Positions 10,259-21,905 of a stretch of 64,000 nucleotides of DNA are shown here, piece after piece. Within the stretch, counting starts at the first letter, position 1. The number at the start of each line of letters is the position of its first letter. A program made the position numbers and the translations under genes. The stretch lies in the NCBI GenBank assembly GCA_024364735.1, contig JAGFNQ010000712.1:110720-174719 (forward strand), in the 5' to 3' direction. This DNA is from Boesenbergia rotunda. Its lineage: Eukaryota > Streptophyta > Magnoliopsida > Zingiberales > Zingiberaceae. The notes below the pieces were generated by a model, which ran no database searches, was not told the DNA's origin, and was given only the letters and a program-made list of their open reading frames with translations.

Positions 10259-13132
10259 TTAGTTAATGACTTCTTTGCAACTGCGTCGGTTATGACCTCG
10301 CCCATGACACCGACCACACTTTGTCACATGTTTTTCGACTTGCGAAGGTATCCTTTGAGTTCTTCTTCTGCCTAGTTGGCTTCGAACAATGGGAGCATTG
10401 ATTACAAATTGCTGCTCGAGATTGTACTCAGACATGTGACATGTAGGGATCGGATTTAGGATTCCTTTGTAGCTTTCACGATACAACTCTATTTTAAAGT
10501 ACTTGTCACAGAAATCATATACTGATAATGACTTTGACTCTATTGCTGAACATGCATGTTTGCATAGAAACCTATTAATCTGCCATGCTTTGCACGAACA
10601 AGTCCGAGCAGACAAATCAACAGCAAATGTTTTATTCCCATCCACAACTTCAAAACTCCAACCACATGCCTTACGCACTATCAAACTACGAGATTCAGCA
10701 TATGTTTTTGCAAGAGCATTCTCCTTTGATGGACTCAATCTTTTAACCATCTCCATTGTTGCTTCACATCGTCTGTGCATCATATCCATAATTTGAATCC
10801 GTATGTGATCGACCATGGCCACGATAGGAAGAAATCGTGCTGCTTTAACCCAATTATTCCAAGACTCAGCTATGTTATTATTCATGACACCCCACCGATT
10901 TCCTAGAAAATATGCATTTGCCCAACTTTCTGGACACGAAGATACTATAAAGTCTTTGGCAAGTGTCATTGACCCTACTATCATGTTAACATATTCTTCA
11001 AATTCTTGTGTCGATAGGGCATATGCAGCTTTTTTGAAAATAGATGACCAATATTTTTTGTTATGAAGTGGGTACCTTCGCATGACCTACATTCAAATAA
11101 CAAAAAAATAGTACATAAACTAGTATTATTCAAAAAGCAATGTTTCCTAACACAAATATGTCATTAGCCAAACCTGTTTTACGAAATTGTCTACCAAATG
11201 CCTCAAACAGTAGGCATGATGACTATCTGGGAATATTATCTGAATAGCCTTGATTATCCCAGGATGTCTATCAGAAAAAAGGTGAACTCATGGAACCCAA
11301 TATAGGAATGCGAAAGCAGGGCACTTTTAAGTTGGAAACAGAACCATCCCCAATTATTATCATTTTCAGCATCTACAACTGAATATGCTAATGTGAAAAG
11401 ATCATCATTAGCATCCTTTGCCACAGCAACCAAAATGCATCCTTTGTATTTATTCTTTATGTGAGTGCCATCTAAGAAAACCAAGGGTCTACATCCATTG
11501 ATAAAACCAATTGCACATGCATTGAAGCAGATGAATAACCGTTTAAATTTATTACCACAATGATCAATTTCACACTTGACAAAACTTCCAGGATTAGTTT
11601 CTTTGATAGCACTACAATACCATCGTAATCTATCATAAGACCCCTCCTCTGCACCATGAATGTCATGCATTGCCAATTCCTTCCCTTTCCAAACTCTGTT
11701 GTAATTAAGCTCGACCCCATAATCTCTATGAATATCTTTCAACATTGTGCATGGTCGATACGAGGGCTCTCCCCTCAATCTATCCATCACAACATTGGAA
11801 ACCCAGGCAGCATCAACTTTAGGATATCCTCTACTACGAAGATTGTCATCTCCACAAGTATGTATTAGATTGCATTTTCTAATGCCAAAAAGTTTGTCAG
11901 CTTTATGTTTTGAAGCATATATTCTCCAAGAACAGTTGTTTTCGCTACAGACAAGAATAACCTTCTTATTATCATTCTTTTTATACAAAAACGATCGTCT
12001 CATAGCAACTGCATAATTTTTAGCACATTTTCGAAATTCTGTAGCATCCTTGAATATCTGGCTCTCTCCACGGATGCAATGACTCCAAGCATCTATGGAA
12101 TTTCTTCCCAAACCCACTTCAAGATAGCCATCATTATTAGTCTGTGTCTCTTCTTCAGTTTCAAGCCTTATCAATTTAACAATGAGTATAATATCATTGT
12201 AAGCATAAAATAATTATAATTAACCTACTATCCATACACCAAAATTAAAGACTTAACCTTTGGGAGAGTACTTTACCTATATAATTATCAAAGACTTATC
12301 AACAAAATTAAAATATATATAATATAAAATTATGGATGCGTAAGAAATCTAAATAATATGACATCATTTTCTAGCTTGGAACTGATGATTTAACCTTTGG
12401 AAGAGTACTTTATGTATATATACACAACTATTTTAAATAGTGAATATGTTGTTGATATTCCATTTTTAACCTTTTAATAAATTATTAATACAACACAAAT
12501 GGAATATAATCATGTTCTAATTTAAAAGTTTAAATCATCCAATGTCTTCCCAACTAAAATTTACATATGTTCAAGATTCACAAGAAAAAACCACACCCAC
12601 AATATATTTCCATGATAAATAACTAAACAATCATCAATAATTGTACTCTACAACGACATATCAAGCAAATCAAAAAAATAAATTTTATCATCATTAATAT
12701 CTACATGCGGAAAAAAATCAAGGTAGAAATTTTTTACCTCTCGAGACTCTGGGCACTCATGTGATCTTTTTCCACCACTCTCATATTAATTATTGTCAAT
12801 CTCATAGACGTGTAAAGATGTGTCATAATCCGGACATCATCATCTTCATGCAATGTCACATACATATTTTGATGTGGTGCAAGATATTGCAAAAGCACAT
12901 TTTGTGGAACAATCTCCTCACATTTTCTTCCAAGATTAACAAACAGCTCCATTAGACTGAAGCCATTAAAAATTGAAATCATATAGAGGTCTTCTTTATA
13001 CTTGCAATTACCCAGAAATAAAAAATTTGAAGATCCAGATCCAGATTCCATTTCTCTAAGAAACTGATCAAAATCTGTCACCTGAGTGATTGAGAAATTG
13101 CATTGTAAAAGACTATACAATTTCATAATCAA
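10259..13132 (-). CDS. MURA-type transposase of the Mutator-like element
   Basis: Reading leftwards on the minus strand, 13132-12734 encodes a PB1-like N-terminal region (YMISIFNGFSLMELF, VLLQYLAPHQNMYVTLHEDD). After an intron of about 0.55 kb, 12174-11254 encodes the MuDR DNA-binding region (CSENNCSWRIYASKH) and the first catalytic block, FLDGTHIKNKYKG, then AYSVVDAENDNNWGWF. A one-base shift in a T-run near 11285 leads to FSDRHPGIIKAI, the second acidic block, and CLRHLVDNF. An 87-bp GT-AG intron (11173-11087) is followed by 11086-10259 with the SWIM zinc finger (CSCKAWQINRFLCKHAC) and a C-terminal zinc knuckle (CGRCHGRGHNRRSC). The enzyme would bind the terminal repeats and cut and paste the element in the nucleus. 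The frameshift makes this copy probably inactive unless it is an assembly error. Confidence 0.88.
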
Positions 13133-13914
13133 TCATAATACGATATCAATTTAAATAAATTTGACAAATTATATTTAATTTCATAACACAGCATAAATGA
13201 GGAGTAATATACTCATTGAAATATTATTGGCCTTTATTTATATTCAAATATTAGAAAATTATCTTCAGGAATTCTAACTTCCAAAAGAGGAAGATACGAT
13301 TAATAAAATGAATTTTTGAGATAGAGGTGGATTCTTTCCTGTAGTAGTTGGAGTTGGAGGAGCAAGCGTAAGCGATCAAGCCTACACGCGCTATCTCAAG
13401 ATTTCACCTCCATCTCAAAAAATCCGACCAAAAATCAATAATATATAAATAATGAGATATGTGAAAATTCAATCAAATACAATACGACTAATAGATTAAA
13501 AAAGACTATAAAAATTAAAAAAAATTTACTATTTTTTAAGGTAATTGTGTGTCTTCGACTCTGTCTTCGACGGCGACGCTTACTTCACTTTCCTCGTCGG
13601 TCGTTTGCTCTCGGTTGATATCTCGCTACTCCCGATCGATGGATCTCGATGGGTATGCTCTTGCTTCAGTCTCCTCCTCGGCGTGGATAGGTAGAGCGAT
13701 GAATTTCACTGGTTAGGGTTTGTTTAGGATGGACATTGTAACTGGAAGAAATAGAGAAGAGGAAAATGGTCGAGCCATCGATTTCCTTGGTTTGGGTTTC
13801 TTTAGGATGGAGAATCTGTAGGGAAGAAATAGAGAAGAGGGAAATGAGGAAGACGAGAATGGTGGGAACGCGTTGATTAGGGTTTTTGCTTTGGATGCAT
13901 CGTGAACAAATGGG
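13133..13914 (-). other. 5' region and subterminal sequence of the transposase side of the MULE
   Basis: AT-rich DNA gives way to a CT/GA-rich region (13600-13900) containing GCTCTTGCTTCAGTCTCC and GGAAGAAATAGAGAAGAGG repeated at about 13743 and 13823. This mirrors the CT-rich leader on the Ulp1 side. It is the expected place for the promoter and 5' UTR of the transposase gene. Short reading frames here look like translations of GA-rich DNA and are not supported. Confidence 0.5.
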
Positions 13915-14084
13915 GGAGAAGGTATTGGAGAGAGGGATAACATTTAATAAGGGTAGATTGGTAAATTTATGTATTAGGGAGTTTAAAAAAAAATTTAGGG
14001 AGTCAAAACTATTATTCCCTTGCCAAGAAAGCTGACACAAAGATGATTTTCTGATTAGGGAGTTTTTAATAAGTCTCCCTTTTT
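13915..14084 (-). repeat. Right terminal inverted repeat of the MULE
   Basis: Read on the minus strand from 14084, it shows GGGAGACTTATTAAAAACTC, TCTTTGTGTCAGCT and AATACATAAATTTACCAATC, which pair with the left terminus. The innermost part lies next to a CT-rich region (13600-13915) that mirrors the CT-rich subterminal region at 2200-2520. Confidence 0.7.
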
Positions 14085-14567
14085 TCTCATGCTGATTAGT
14101 TTGACCGTTGTCACACCAACTCAATTGAAGAAACTATAATTAAAGACCATCAACGTGAATGCCAGATGATCTAGAGACCAAAGTCTCTGTCAGCCACGTG
14201 ATATTTTTCACACGCCAAGTTGAGCGCGTAGATTTATTTGAGAGAAGTCTTAATCGTTTAGATGATTCAATATAAAATTATAAACAAATAATTATTTCCA
14301 GTAGGTGAAGGGGACTTCTGACTTTCAACTTTCAAAAAAATTCACGTAGATCATAATCTTAAAAAATCGTGTTGATTAACTATTATAGTTCACTTAATTA
14401 TAACAATTTCAAAACAATGCACTTAGATGGGTCCTTCACAATTCACATTGAATCCTTGGGCACCTCATTTTTAATACGAACCGATTCGATCACATAGAAA
14501 GATTATGCGACGCATCCCTATGCATCCACACGCTAGACAAATTAAGCCTCGATTCCATGGAGTGTTT
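14085..14567. other. Noncoding stretch to the right of the MULE
   Basis: AT-rich sequence with no ORF, RNA gene or clear repeat recognised. It may be the old insertion-site flank of the MULE. Confidence 0.4.
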
Positions 14568-15960
14568 GTCACACCGCCAGAGCTCATGCTTACTCAAAAA
14601 TTAGATAACATCTCTCATTTATGACAGACAATATGCAACTTATAGTACATATCTCTCAACTACTATCCAAGCACAGCCTCATATGGTTGATAACAATAGT
14701 AATAAAATAATAAAATTCACACCCATATAGTTATTAATATCCACAAAAATAAATACTAAGCATAATAAGCTCTGCAAAATAAAATGCGTAAAATCGAAAC
14801 TCCATGAAAATAAATATAAGTTTTTTAAAGACATCTACACGTCCATGGAATAAAATATAAAATATGAAACAACAAAAAATACCCAAGATTGGGGACTGGT
14901 AGCTGGATCCTCTCCTGGCACACTAGACGCGGCATTCAATTTCTTGAAATAAAAATAGAGGCAAGGGGTGGTGAGCCCGAGCTCGAGCTCTACGGGTATA
15001 GCGAATTGACAAATGCATGGTGTAAATAAGATAATACAGAGCAGGTAGAAACAAGGGATATAGTCTCCGAAACAAAAGCATAAATAAATGCATAAAAATA
15101 CCTGTCAATACATATAATATGCGGGGCATGATCAAAAATCTCCATACCAAATCAATAAGCTGCTCATACAACGGAGCAGATCCAGATCAAATAATAAATG
15201 CAAATCAAATACATACATACATGTCAATCAAATGCAACAATCAAAACGTAAATAAATGTAAGATGTATCGTATGCAAATGATGTAATGACATGTGTCACC
15301 CATACACACCAATTTACAACCATCATACATGTTTGCATGGCCGACTAGGCAAGGGCTGTGATAACTATACGCACTCTCAGATCCACCTCCTATGAGTAGC
15401 CGAGTGGATATATAGGATGTTAGGAGAACAATCTCAATCCCGAACTCCAACAAAAAAGAGAACACAACCACTCTACATCAAAGACCCCAGGGGAATACAA
15501 CCACTCTAATACCCAAAAATAAGGAGTAACAACCTCTAACTCCAAGAGGGGGAGCACAACCGCTCTAGTACCCAATGGAGGAGCACAACCGCTCTAATAC
15601 CCAAGAATAAGGAGGAACAACCTCTGACTCCAAGAAGGGGAGCATAACCGCTCTAATATCTAATGGGAGAGCAGAACCGCTCTATATCAAAACCCCAAGG
15701 GAGCACAACCGCTCTAATACCCAAGAACAATGAGGAACAACCTCTAACTCCAAGAATGGGAGCATAACCGCTCTAGTACCCAATGAGGGAGCACAACCAT
15801 TCTATGTATTAAATAGAAAAATAAGCAAAGTAGAGCTAAGATAAATAAATCTACTTAGGTAATGGAATAATCATACATTTAAAGGTAAAAAGAACTAAAG
15901 AATCAAGCAAGAAGTACTCATCTCGTAAATGTCGTAGACTATCGAAGAGAACCTCCCACG
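14568..15960. repeat. Dispersed repeat family X, copy 1 (left part)
   Basis: It starts TGTCACACCGCCAGAGCTCA and continues with GGGGACTGGTAGCTGGATCC near 14895, CAAATGCATGGTGTA near 15010 and GATCCAGATCAAATAATAAATG near 15180. The same landmarks in the same order occur at 38638-38888 plus 41982-43200 (TGTCACGCCCCTAGAGG, GGGGACTGGCAGCTAGATCC). The TGTCACRCC start resembles LTR beginnings of plant Gypsy elements, but no coding region remains, so the class is not assigned. Confidence 0.65.
15460..15810. repeat. Tandem array with AGCACAACCGCTCTA units
   Basis: The core GAGCACAACCGCTCTAATACC recurs with small changes about eight times, alternating with AAGGAGGAACAACCTCTGACT. The simple unit is about 30-35 bp and the higher-order unit about 110 bp. 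It lies inside repeat family X; the copies at 42400-43200 lack this array. Confidence 0.8.
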
Positions 15961-15989
15961 CCCAACCGTGCGAACTCAATGTCAAGGTC

Positions 15990-16641
15990 TTGTAGCACAA
16001 GAAGATCAGCATCACTTTCAATCTTTAGCACCACCTTAACTTGTCCATAATTTTCCCATTTGCTTAGTGCCTTTTTTTTTATTTACAAGGGGTATCCAGG
16101 CTTGCGCTCGACTAATCCGCTTGGTTGACCGACCCTGCCCCACAGCCTTCAACGAGAGTCCCCACCGGTCAACGAGAGTAAATCGCGCGACGGAGACACG
16201 TGGCGACTTCACCACTGATGATATCGGTACCTAATGGACCGACCACGCAGCAGCCTGTGACGATTTCTTCCGTCAGCATACTTCGCACTCTACTAGGGAG
16301 GAATCGAACTTGACAAGTGAGGGATCACCCAAGTGAGTCATTACCAATAGCGACATGCCCACGGGGGTTGCTTAGTGCCTTTGAGCTCTATGAAGAAGCT
16401 TTTTATACAAACCCAAAGTTGCATGGCTGCACTGGGCAGCAATCTTGCCTTTTCCCATCTTCAAGTTATTTCTAACAACCAAAACCATTTTGAAGTCTTC
16501 AATAATTTCAGCAAGGTTTTCAATCTCGAGGGTCGGCTTCTTCACCGTGACCTTGTTCAAATCCAACCCCGCAAAGGAGTTCCCAACATCAAGCGACCCC
16601 TCTTCTTCTTCTTCGATTCTGGGTTTGGTGAAGAGCATCAA
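15990..16641 (-). pseudogene. Peptidyl-tRNA hydrolase 2 (PTH2) pseudogene fragment, split by a SINE
   Basis: From an ATG at 16641 the minus strand encodes an acidic leader and then KMVLVVRNNLKMGKGKIAAQ, CSHATLGLYKKLLHRA, a near-canonical PTH2 core. PTH2 releases peptides from peptidyl-tRNA, and the GKIAAQCSHA motif is part of its conserved fold. One base is missing just after LLHRA, so the frame shifts and stops at 16372. The continuation (KALSKWENYGQVKVVLKIES, then LVLQ) appears beyond the inserted SINE at about 16060-15996 and then homology ends. The dimeric C-terminal part with the THITIDAGRTQ motif typical of the family is missing. It is a dead fragment, either a retrocopy or a captured piece; the source gene is not in the window. 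Confidence 0.88.
16060..16382 (-). mobile_element. tRNA-derived SINE with 15-bp target duplication
   Basis: The repeat TTGCTTAGTGCCTTT occurs at 16060-16074 and 16368-16382. Between them lies a 293-bp body which, on the minus strand, starts CCCCCGTGGGCATGTCGCTA, has a Pol III B-box-like GTTCGATTCC, and ends in a short A-rich tail (AAATAAAAAAAA). These are the hallmarks of a SINE mobilised by LINE machinery. It sits inside the PTH2 pseudogene and interrupts it after the homologous block. Confidence 0.85.
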
Positions 16642-17677
16642 TGCAAGAGGTAAATTAATTCACAAAGGGGAAAGGAAGCAGGCCATGACAGCTTTCGGCA
16701 GTTCGCGTTGAGGAGGGGGGGGGGAGGGAGGCAGAGGAGGTGTCGGCGTGAGGGCGAGGAGAAAAAGAGGAAAAGAAAAAAAACAAAATACATAAGTAAT
16801 GGTGGCTTTTTTGCAAAAAAAACCCCTCAAATTTTGGATATTCAAAACCAAGTCCCTAAGTTTTTTTGCCCTTTAGCCCTTGAATTTTTGATATTTAACA
16901 TTTCCCCCACTATAAAACATAGATCGTGTGCTACAAAATAATCTACTAGATGTACATGTGCAAAGTATAGCTAGTGATCGAACAAATGCGGAGTATGAGG
17001 TAATATATCACTACTACGCCCATATGCATACATGTCTATTCTACAGAATGAGAATAACAATTATCGAGACCATATAAAAATAAACGGTGAGCAACTCAAA
17101 AAACAAGCGGTAAGTATCAAGCAGGAAATAAAAGAGGTAGATAAAGGCATAACCTACTGTTACACATAAATAACCATGCATAGAAAAATAACAATATTTA
17201 TAGAGATGGGGTTAAAGGTACCCACCTCCAAGATAGGTGGTCGTACGCGAAGAGAACCCTTGTCTAGAAATAATATTCGCAGCATGAAAATCAAATCAGT
17301 GTCCTGTATCCATAAAACATAGTTAATTAGCTATCTATACAAAGAGTAAGTAGTTAATCAAATCCCTAAATCGTATCAAGGTTAAATTCCAAGGAGCTAA
17401 ACCCAACCCTAATCCACGACTAAACCACTCTAAGGTTCAATACTTGGAGAGCTCTAATCACCATTCAACTGACCAAGACCACTTCAACACAAAATTTAGA
17501 GCTCATGGCATGACACAGTGCTCCCATATTAGGCATGGATAGAAAGTGCACCTCAACCAACACAGGAACTTATCAACAACTACCGAAAATAGATTCCAAA
17601 TATTTGCTATTGCACACTTTAAGCTTGGTAGGAATTAAACCAACCATAATAAAACTAATCCACCTGAGAACTGGCAT
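16642..17677. repeat. Dispersed repeat family X, further segment
   Basis: 16795-16930 reads GGTGGCTTTTTTGCAAAAAA then CCCCTCAAATTTTGG. It is a diverged copy of the sequence near 37005-37100 (GGTGGTCACTTTGTAAAAAA). 17000-17290 repeats the GTACCCACCTCCAAG / CGAAGAGAACCC landmarks seen at 15910-15955 and 43140-43200. A poly-G tract lies at 16718-16728. No gene is supported. The repeat is interrupted at 17678 by the large Copia element and resumes at 36259. Confidence 0.55.
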
Positions 17678-18174
17678 CAAACTATTGGAGGAAATGTTCT
17701 TTTTCCTAAGAGTTAATAATGTTGGGACCGATTGGCGAGCTAGAGGGGGGGTGATTAGCTTCGATTACTTGTAGATGATTTGTCGCGGCGGAAGACTTCA
17801 AGCAATCGCTAACACAAAGGATTTACTTGGTATCCACCCCGGGCGGGTGACTAATCCAAGGATCCACTCTCCTCACTCTCTCATACACTATGAAAGATCT
17901 CCTTCTTGAGGTGGAGAAACCTCTTACAAGCTTACAAGAAGATACAACAAAAGGAAGCAAAATACAATACAAAATCTTACAAGATTTACAATGTTTAAGC
18001 TCTCTTTGCTATCCTTGCTATCTTCAAGCTTGTGGTTGCCTCTAGAACCTTGGAATTGCAGCAGCAATGTCCTCCAAGACTTCCCTTGAGATGGCACCGA
18101 AGGAGGAGAAGAATAGGAGAAGAGGTGCGGCCAAAAACCTGCGCGAAAGACCTTATACCCGACGCCTAGGGTTT

Positions 18175-18545
18175 GGTAATCGATTACCCAATCGATTACC
18201 ACGTAGGATTTAGCCGTTCAACGGCTAGTTTTCGAACGGTAATCGATTAGCCAATCGATTACCAGTGCCCTGAATCGATTACCCAATCGATTCAGAGCTT
18301 CTCTGTTCTCTCGCGCAAACCTCTGTGATCGATTACCCCAATCGATCAAGAGACTCCTTAATCGATTGACCAATCGATTAAGGGAGGGTTGAATCGATTA
18401 CTCAATCGATTCAGCCACTCTCTGTCCTCTCGCAAAAACCTCCTTAATCGATCCACTGATCGATTCACCCAATCGATTACCCACTCTCTGTCCTCTCGCA
18501 AAAACCTCCTTAATCGATCCACTGATCGATTCACCCAATCGATTG
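18175..18545. repeat. Dyad array of ATCGAT-cored motifs upstream of the LTR TATA box
   Basis: Repeated pairs of 10-bp arms GTAATCGATT and AATCGATTAC separated by 4 nt, with variants such as AATCGATTCA and TTAATCGATC. A longer unit of about 61 bp containing CACTCTCTGTCCTCTCGCA repeats at the right end. On the element strand the array ends within about 20 bp of the TATA-like box. Confidence 0.9.
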
Positions 18546-18714
18546 GGTTCAACCTAACTTGTTTCCACAAGTCTAGGATCCCCTACCAAGTGTCCGGTCA
18601 ACCCCGTTGACCGACCTGGATTTGTACTGCCTAGCTCCCAGCTCGGACTTGACCTGGTTCCCAACCAGATTCGCCTAACCCTCGAGTTAGGTCTAGTCTC
18701 TCGGTAGACTTCCA

Positions 18715-19190
18715 CCTTGCCAGCATGCGATCTCCCCGATCCATCTGGACTTCACCTAGTCCCACTAGGTGTGCCTAGTCCCACTAGGTCTTTTCCCGTG
18801 CCAGCGTACGATCTCCCCGATCTACCTGGACTTCACCTAGTCCCACTAGGTGTGCCTAGTCCCACTAGGTCTTTTCCCGTGCTAGCGTACGATCTCCCCG
18901 ATCTACCTGGACTTCACCTAGTCCCACTAGGTCTTTTCCCGTGCCAGCGTACGATCTCCCCGATCTACCTGGACTTCACCTAGTCCCACTAGGTATGCTA
19001 GTCCACTAGGTCTTTTCCGTGCCAGCGTACGATCTCCCCGATCTACCTGGACTTCACCTAGTCCCACTAGGTGTGCCTAGTCCCACTAGGTCTTTTCCCG
19101 TGCCAGCGTACGATCTCCCCGATCTACCTGGACTTCACCTAGTCCCACTAGGTGTGCCTAGTCCCACTAGGTCTTTTCCCGTCAAGCCTC
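18715..19190. repeat. Tandem array with CTAGTCCCACTAGG dyads
   Basis: Units of about 102 bp contain GTACGATCTCCCCGATCTAC, then CACCTAGTCCCACTAGGTGT and a second CTAGTCCCACTAGGTCTTTT. There are about five copies, some lacking one dyad. Each dyad pairs CCTAG with CTAGG. Apparent proline-rich reading frames here are translations of the array. Confidence 0.9.
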
Positions 19191-19384
19191 CAGTCATCCT
19201 TGACTCACTTGACTTCCTACGACATTCAAACATTATCACACTCAAACATCATTGTCAAACATCGAAACATACGACCTCAAGCTCACCCGAGCTTAGTCAA
19301 CCTAGGTCAACCCTGACCTAATCAAGATTGCACCAACAAATAAAACTAAATTGAAATTACACAAATTTCAACCCGTTTTGAGGG

Positions 19385-20574
19385 GCTAGCATCCTCTCAG
19401 GGTTTATATGGAAACATATGCTCGAAGAATGAGACATTTCTCGATTCTATTATCGAGTTCTTGTGTATATCCGGTAATTGTGACTCATAAACACAAAATC
19501 GATATGCACTGCTGTTATGTGCATATCCGATAAATATGCAATCAATAGTTTTTGGTCCTATCTTAATCTTTTTCGGATCATGCACCAAAACTTTGGCAAG
19601 ACACCCCCACACTCGCAAGTATTTGTAGGATGGTCGTCTTCCATTCCACAACTCATAAGGGCTCTTATCTATTTTCTTCTAAGGAACCTTATTTAAAAGG
19701 TAATTAGCTGTTAACACAGCTTCCCCCCACATGGAGTCTGGCAGTCCAGAGCCCAATAGAAGAGCATTCATCATCTCCTTAAGAGTTTGATTCTTTCGCT
19801 CACCAACCCCATTCTACTGAGGGGTATAAGGAGTTGTTGTTTCGTGTCTGATCTCATGTTCAGCACACAACTCAGTGAATGGTGATACATATTCACCACC
19901 TCGGTCACTTCAAACCACCTTAATCTTCTTATTAAGTTGGTTTTCAACCTCATTCTTGTAAAGAACGAATTTCTCTATAGCTTTATCCTTGCTTTTGAGA
20001 AGATATACATAATAATATTTATGTTATCATCTACAAAAGTAATGAAGTATCAATTCCCACCACGTGTCAGTGTACCTTTAAGGTCACATACGTCGGTGTG
20101 AATTAGGCTGAGTGGTTCGTTGCTTCTTTCAATGTGTTGAAAGGATGACCTTGTCAACTTCGCTTCAACACAAGTCTCACACTAGTGTTTTGGGTCAAGG
20201 TGGAATGTCGGTATGCTTTGCATATTTATTAGTCTACATATCACATCGTAATTCACATGTCCCAATCTACCATGCCATAAACATGAAGACTCAAGCATAT
20301 AAATGGAAGAGCTCTCAATTTTATTTATCTTAGGCCTAATGGTCATTACACTGAGCTTAAACAACCCATTAGATACATAGCCTTTTCCTACAAACATTCC
20401 ATTCTTCGACAGTACAACTTTGTCTGACTCAAACACAATGTGAAAGTCATGCTTGCTTAATAATGATCTGGACACTAGATTCTTCCGAATCTCCGGAACA
20501 TACAACACATTGGTTAGAGTGAGGTCCTTGCCCGAGGTCATCTTCAGCACCACTTTTCCTTAGCCCATGATGTC
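19385..20574 (-). pseudogene. Copia pol remnant: protease end to integrase
   Basis: On the minus strand 20553-20182 encodes a region ending in CLWHGRLGHVNYDVICRL, the GAG-pre-integrase zinc-binding type (H..H). The integrase core follows with RGGEYVSPFTELCAEHEIRH and NGVGERKNQTLKEMMNALLL near 19930-19750, interrupted by in-frame stops (for example TAG where the family has Gln before NGVGERKN). The C-terminal part LWNGRRPSYKYLRVWGC... runs to 19397. The enzyme would insert cDNA into chromosomes. Reverse transcriptase is absent downstream, so the copy is dead. Confidence 0.85.
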
Positions 20575-20579
20575 CGAGG

Positions 20580-21890
20580 TGTTGGTGCAGAAAGCACCCA
20601 AGTCGAACCTGAGTTTTGATAATGGCAACAGGGCTCAAAAGTTAAGTCTTACTTGTTATCTAACAAATTACTCAAGTGTATAGGAAAAGGCCTAGCGAAG
20701 GACTGCTAGGCACTAGCAAAGGAATGCCAGGGTACAAAGCCCTAGTGAAGGACTGCTAGGCACTGGCGAAGGAATGCCAGGGTACTGAAGCCCTAGCGAA
20801 GGACTGCTAGGCACCAGGCGAAGGACAGCTTGGGACTGAAGACCTAGCGAAGGACAGCTAGGCACCGGGCGAAGGACAGCTTGGTTTCCAAGACCTGGCA
20901 AGGACCGCTAGGCAAAAGTCCAACCAGAGGACCGGTTGACATCAAGTACATTCTCCCGAGAGGAGTAGGTGAGGACGGGTTCCCCGTTGAGGGAACAGTA
21001 GGCGTCGGTTCGACCTAAGGTTCCATTTTGGATTCCCAAAGTCAGAACCAAGACAGCTAAGGCTGTATAAACTAACATCTTATTGCTTTATGGTGTTTTG
21101 GACTAACCCTGGATGCAGGACCGAAGGAACAAGTGTCTGCAGCTCAGAGAGCCTCAAAGGAGTGAGGCAACAGCTGACCAGGGCGCCCGGAGTGTCCCGG
21201 GCGCCCCCAAGGTGAACACAAAACACATAATGCAAAAGAAGGCTTCGACAGTTCATGTTCGGGGCGCCCCCTGCGCAAGCCATCGAAGCATAAGCCAGCG
21301 AAGCCAAGGGATAAGCTCTGACCCAGTCAACCCGGGCGCCCCCAACGTCCCGGGCGCACCGGTCAAGATCTGATCCCAAGATTGAAGGGATCAGAAGCTG
21401 ACCGAGACGGAGGCGGATCGACCGACACGTGGGGGGCGCCCCCGACGTTTCGGGCGCCCCTAGGGCCTATAAAAGGGCCCTCGACCCCAAGGCTTCGAAC
21501 AACACTTCATTCAACGCTTCTACGCTCTTCTGCTCTCGCGCTCTGCTCCGGAAACCTCCCGACTCGAGACTCAAGCGCCGACAACGTCCAGCTGCTCCGA
21601 AAAAAGACAACCTACATCGGACGTCGGTAAAAGAAGAGTCTTCGTTTTAAAAGTTTACTTTGCTATATTTGTAATTCAATACTGTAAACTGATTTGCGAA
21701 CTTATAGAATTGCCCGCAGAAAACGGTCAACGACCGTGGGCCTTGGAGTAGGTCGACCTAGGCTCCGAACCAAGTAAAACTACCTGTGTTTGCGTTTGAT
21801 TGTTTTATTCCGCTGTGTAATTTTTCTAATCCTAAAATCCGAACGTTTTCCGATATTCACCCCCCCTCTATCGGTTCTCTCGATCCAACA
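20580..21890 (+). repeat. 5' LTR of gag-only Copia element 1
   Basis: 1311 bp, starts TGTTGGTGCAGAAAGCACCC and ends CTCGATCCAACA. It holds a GCTAGGCAC/GAAGGA array at 20695-20925, a GGGCGCCC dyad array at about 21180-21460 and a TATA box TATAAAA at 21468-21474, placing both arrays in U3. Confidence 0.95.
21468..21474 (+). promoter_or_regulatory. TATA box of the 5' LTR
   Basis: TATAAAA inside GGGCCTATAAAAGGGCCC, 8 bp after the last GGGCGCCCC of the dyad array. The same arrangement recurs in the 3' LTR at 28613-28619. Confidence 0.8.
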
Positions 21891-21892
21891 AG

Positions 21893-21905
21893 TGGTATCA
21901 GAGCG
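21893..21905 (+). promoter_or_regulatory. Primer binding site (initiator tRNA-Met)
   Basis: TGGTATCAGAGCG begins 2 nt after the LTR end. It is complementary to the 3' end of plant initiator tRNA-Met, which primes minus-strand cDNA in many Copia elements. Confidence 0.9.

Larger units (their letters stand above)
2073..14084. mobile_element. Mutator-like element with Ulp1-type protease and transposase (Kaonashi-type)
   Basis: The region is framed by inverted termini at 2073-2215 and about 13915-14084 that share TTTGTGTC, CTCCCTAATCAG-like and AATACATAAATTTAC segments. Inside are two convergent genes: a Ulp1-type cysteine protease with upstream domain (+) and a MURA-type transposase (-). Plant MULEs that carry Ulp1-like genes are known, for example the Kaonashi group of Arabidopsis, and pairing with a transposase in one element fits an autonomous or recently autonomous copy. 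Both genes have at least one apparent frameshift, so this copy is probably inactive. I found no convincing 9-bp target duplication at these ends: the left flank is a T-run and the right flank starts TTTTTTCTC. Confidence 0.8.
17720..19338 (-). mobile_element. Solo LTR of a Copia-type element
   Basis: 1619 bp, TGTTGGG...CCAACA, flanked by AATAA at 17715-17719 and 19339-19343. Removing it restores the GAGTTAATAAAACTAAATTG run seen intact in the other LTR of the host Copia (30825-30845). Orientation is minus: the plus-strand left end (GCTAGAGGGGGGGTGATTAGC) matches the corresponding end of the minus-oriented LTRs at 30942 and 34748, and a TATA-like GGGTATAAGG lies at about 18151-18160 on the minus strand. 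No internal domain remains, so it arose by LTR-LTR recombination. Confidence 0.9.

Noticed and set aside
16660..16941. Proline- or arginine-rich ORFs
   Set aside because: Produced by a poly-G/GGA-rich tract; no domain and no neighbour support.
18717..19321. Proline-rich ORFs with repeated AYDLPDLPGLHLVPLG
   Set aside because: These are translations of the CTAGTCCCACTAGG tandem array in a solo LTR.
20713..20901. Minus-strand ORFs with LRPVPSCPSLG repeats (also 27780-28040)
   Set aside because: Translations of the GCTAGGCAC array on the non-element strand of both LTRs.
21080..21650. Overlapping ORFs in the LTR (also 28169-28729)
   Set aside because: They lie across U3, the TATA box and R in both LTRs, are not conserved in frame and are GC-array translations.
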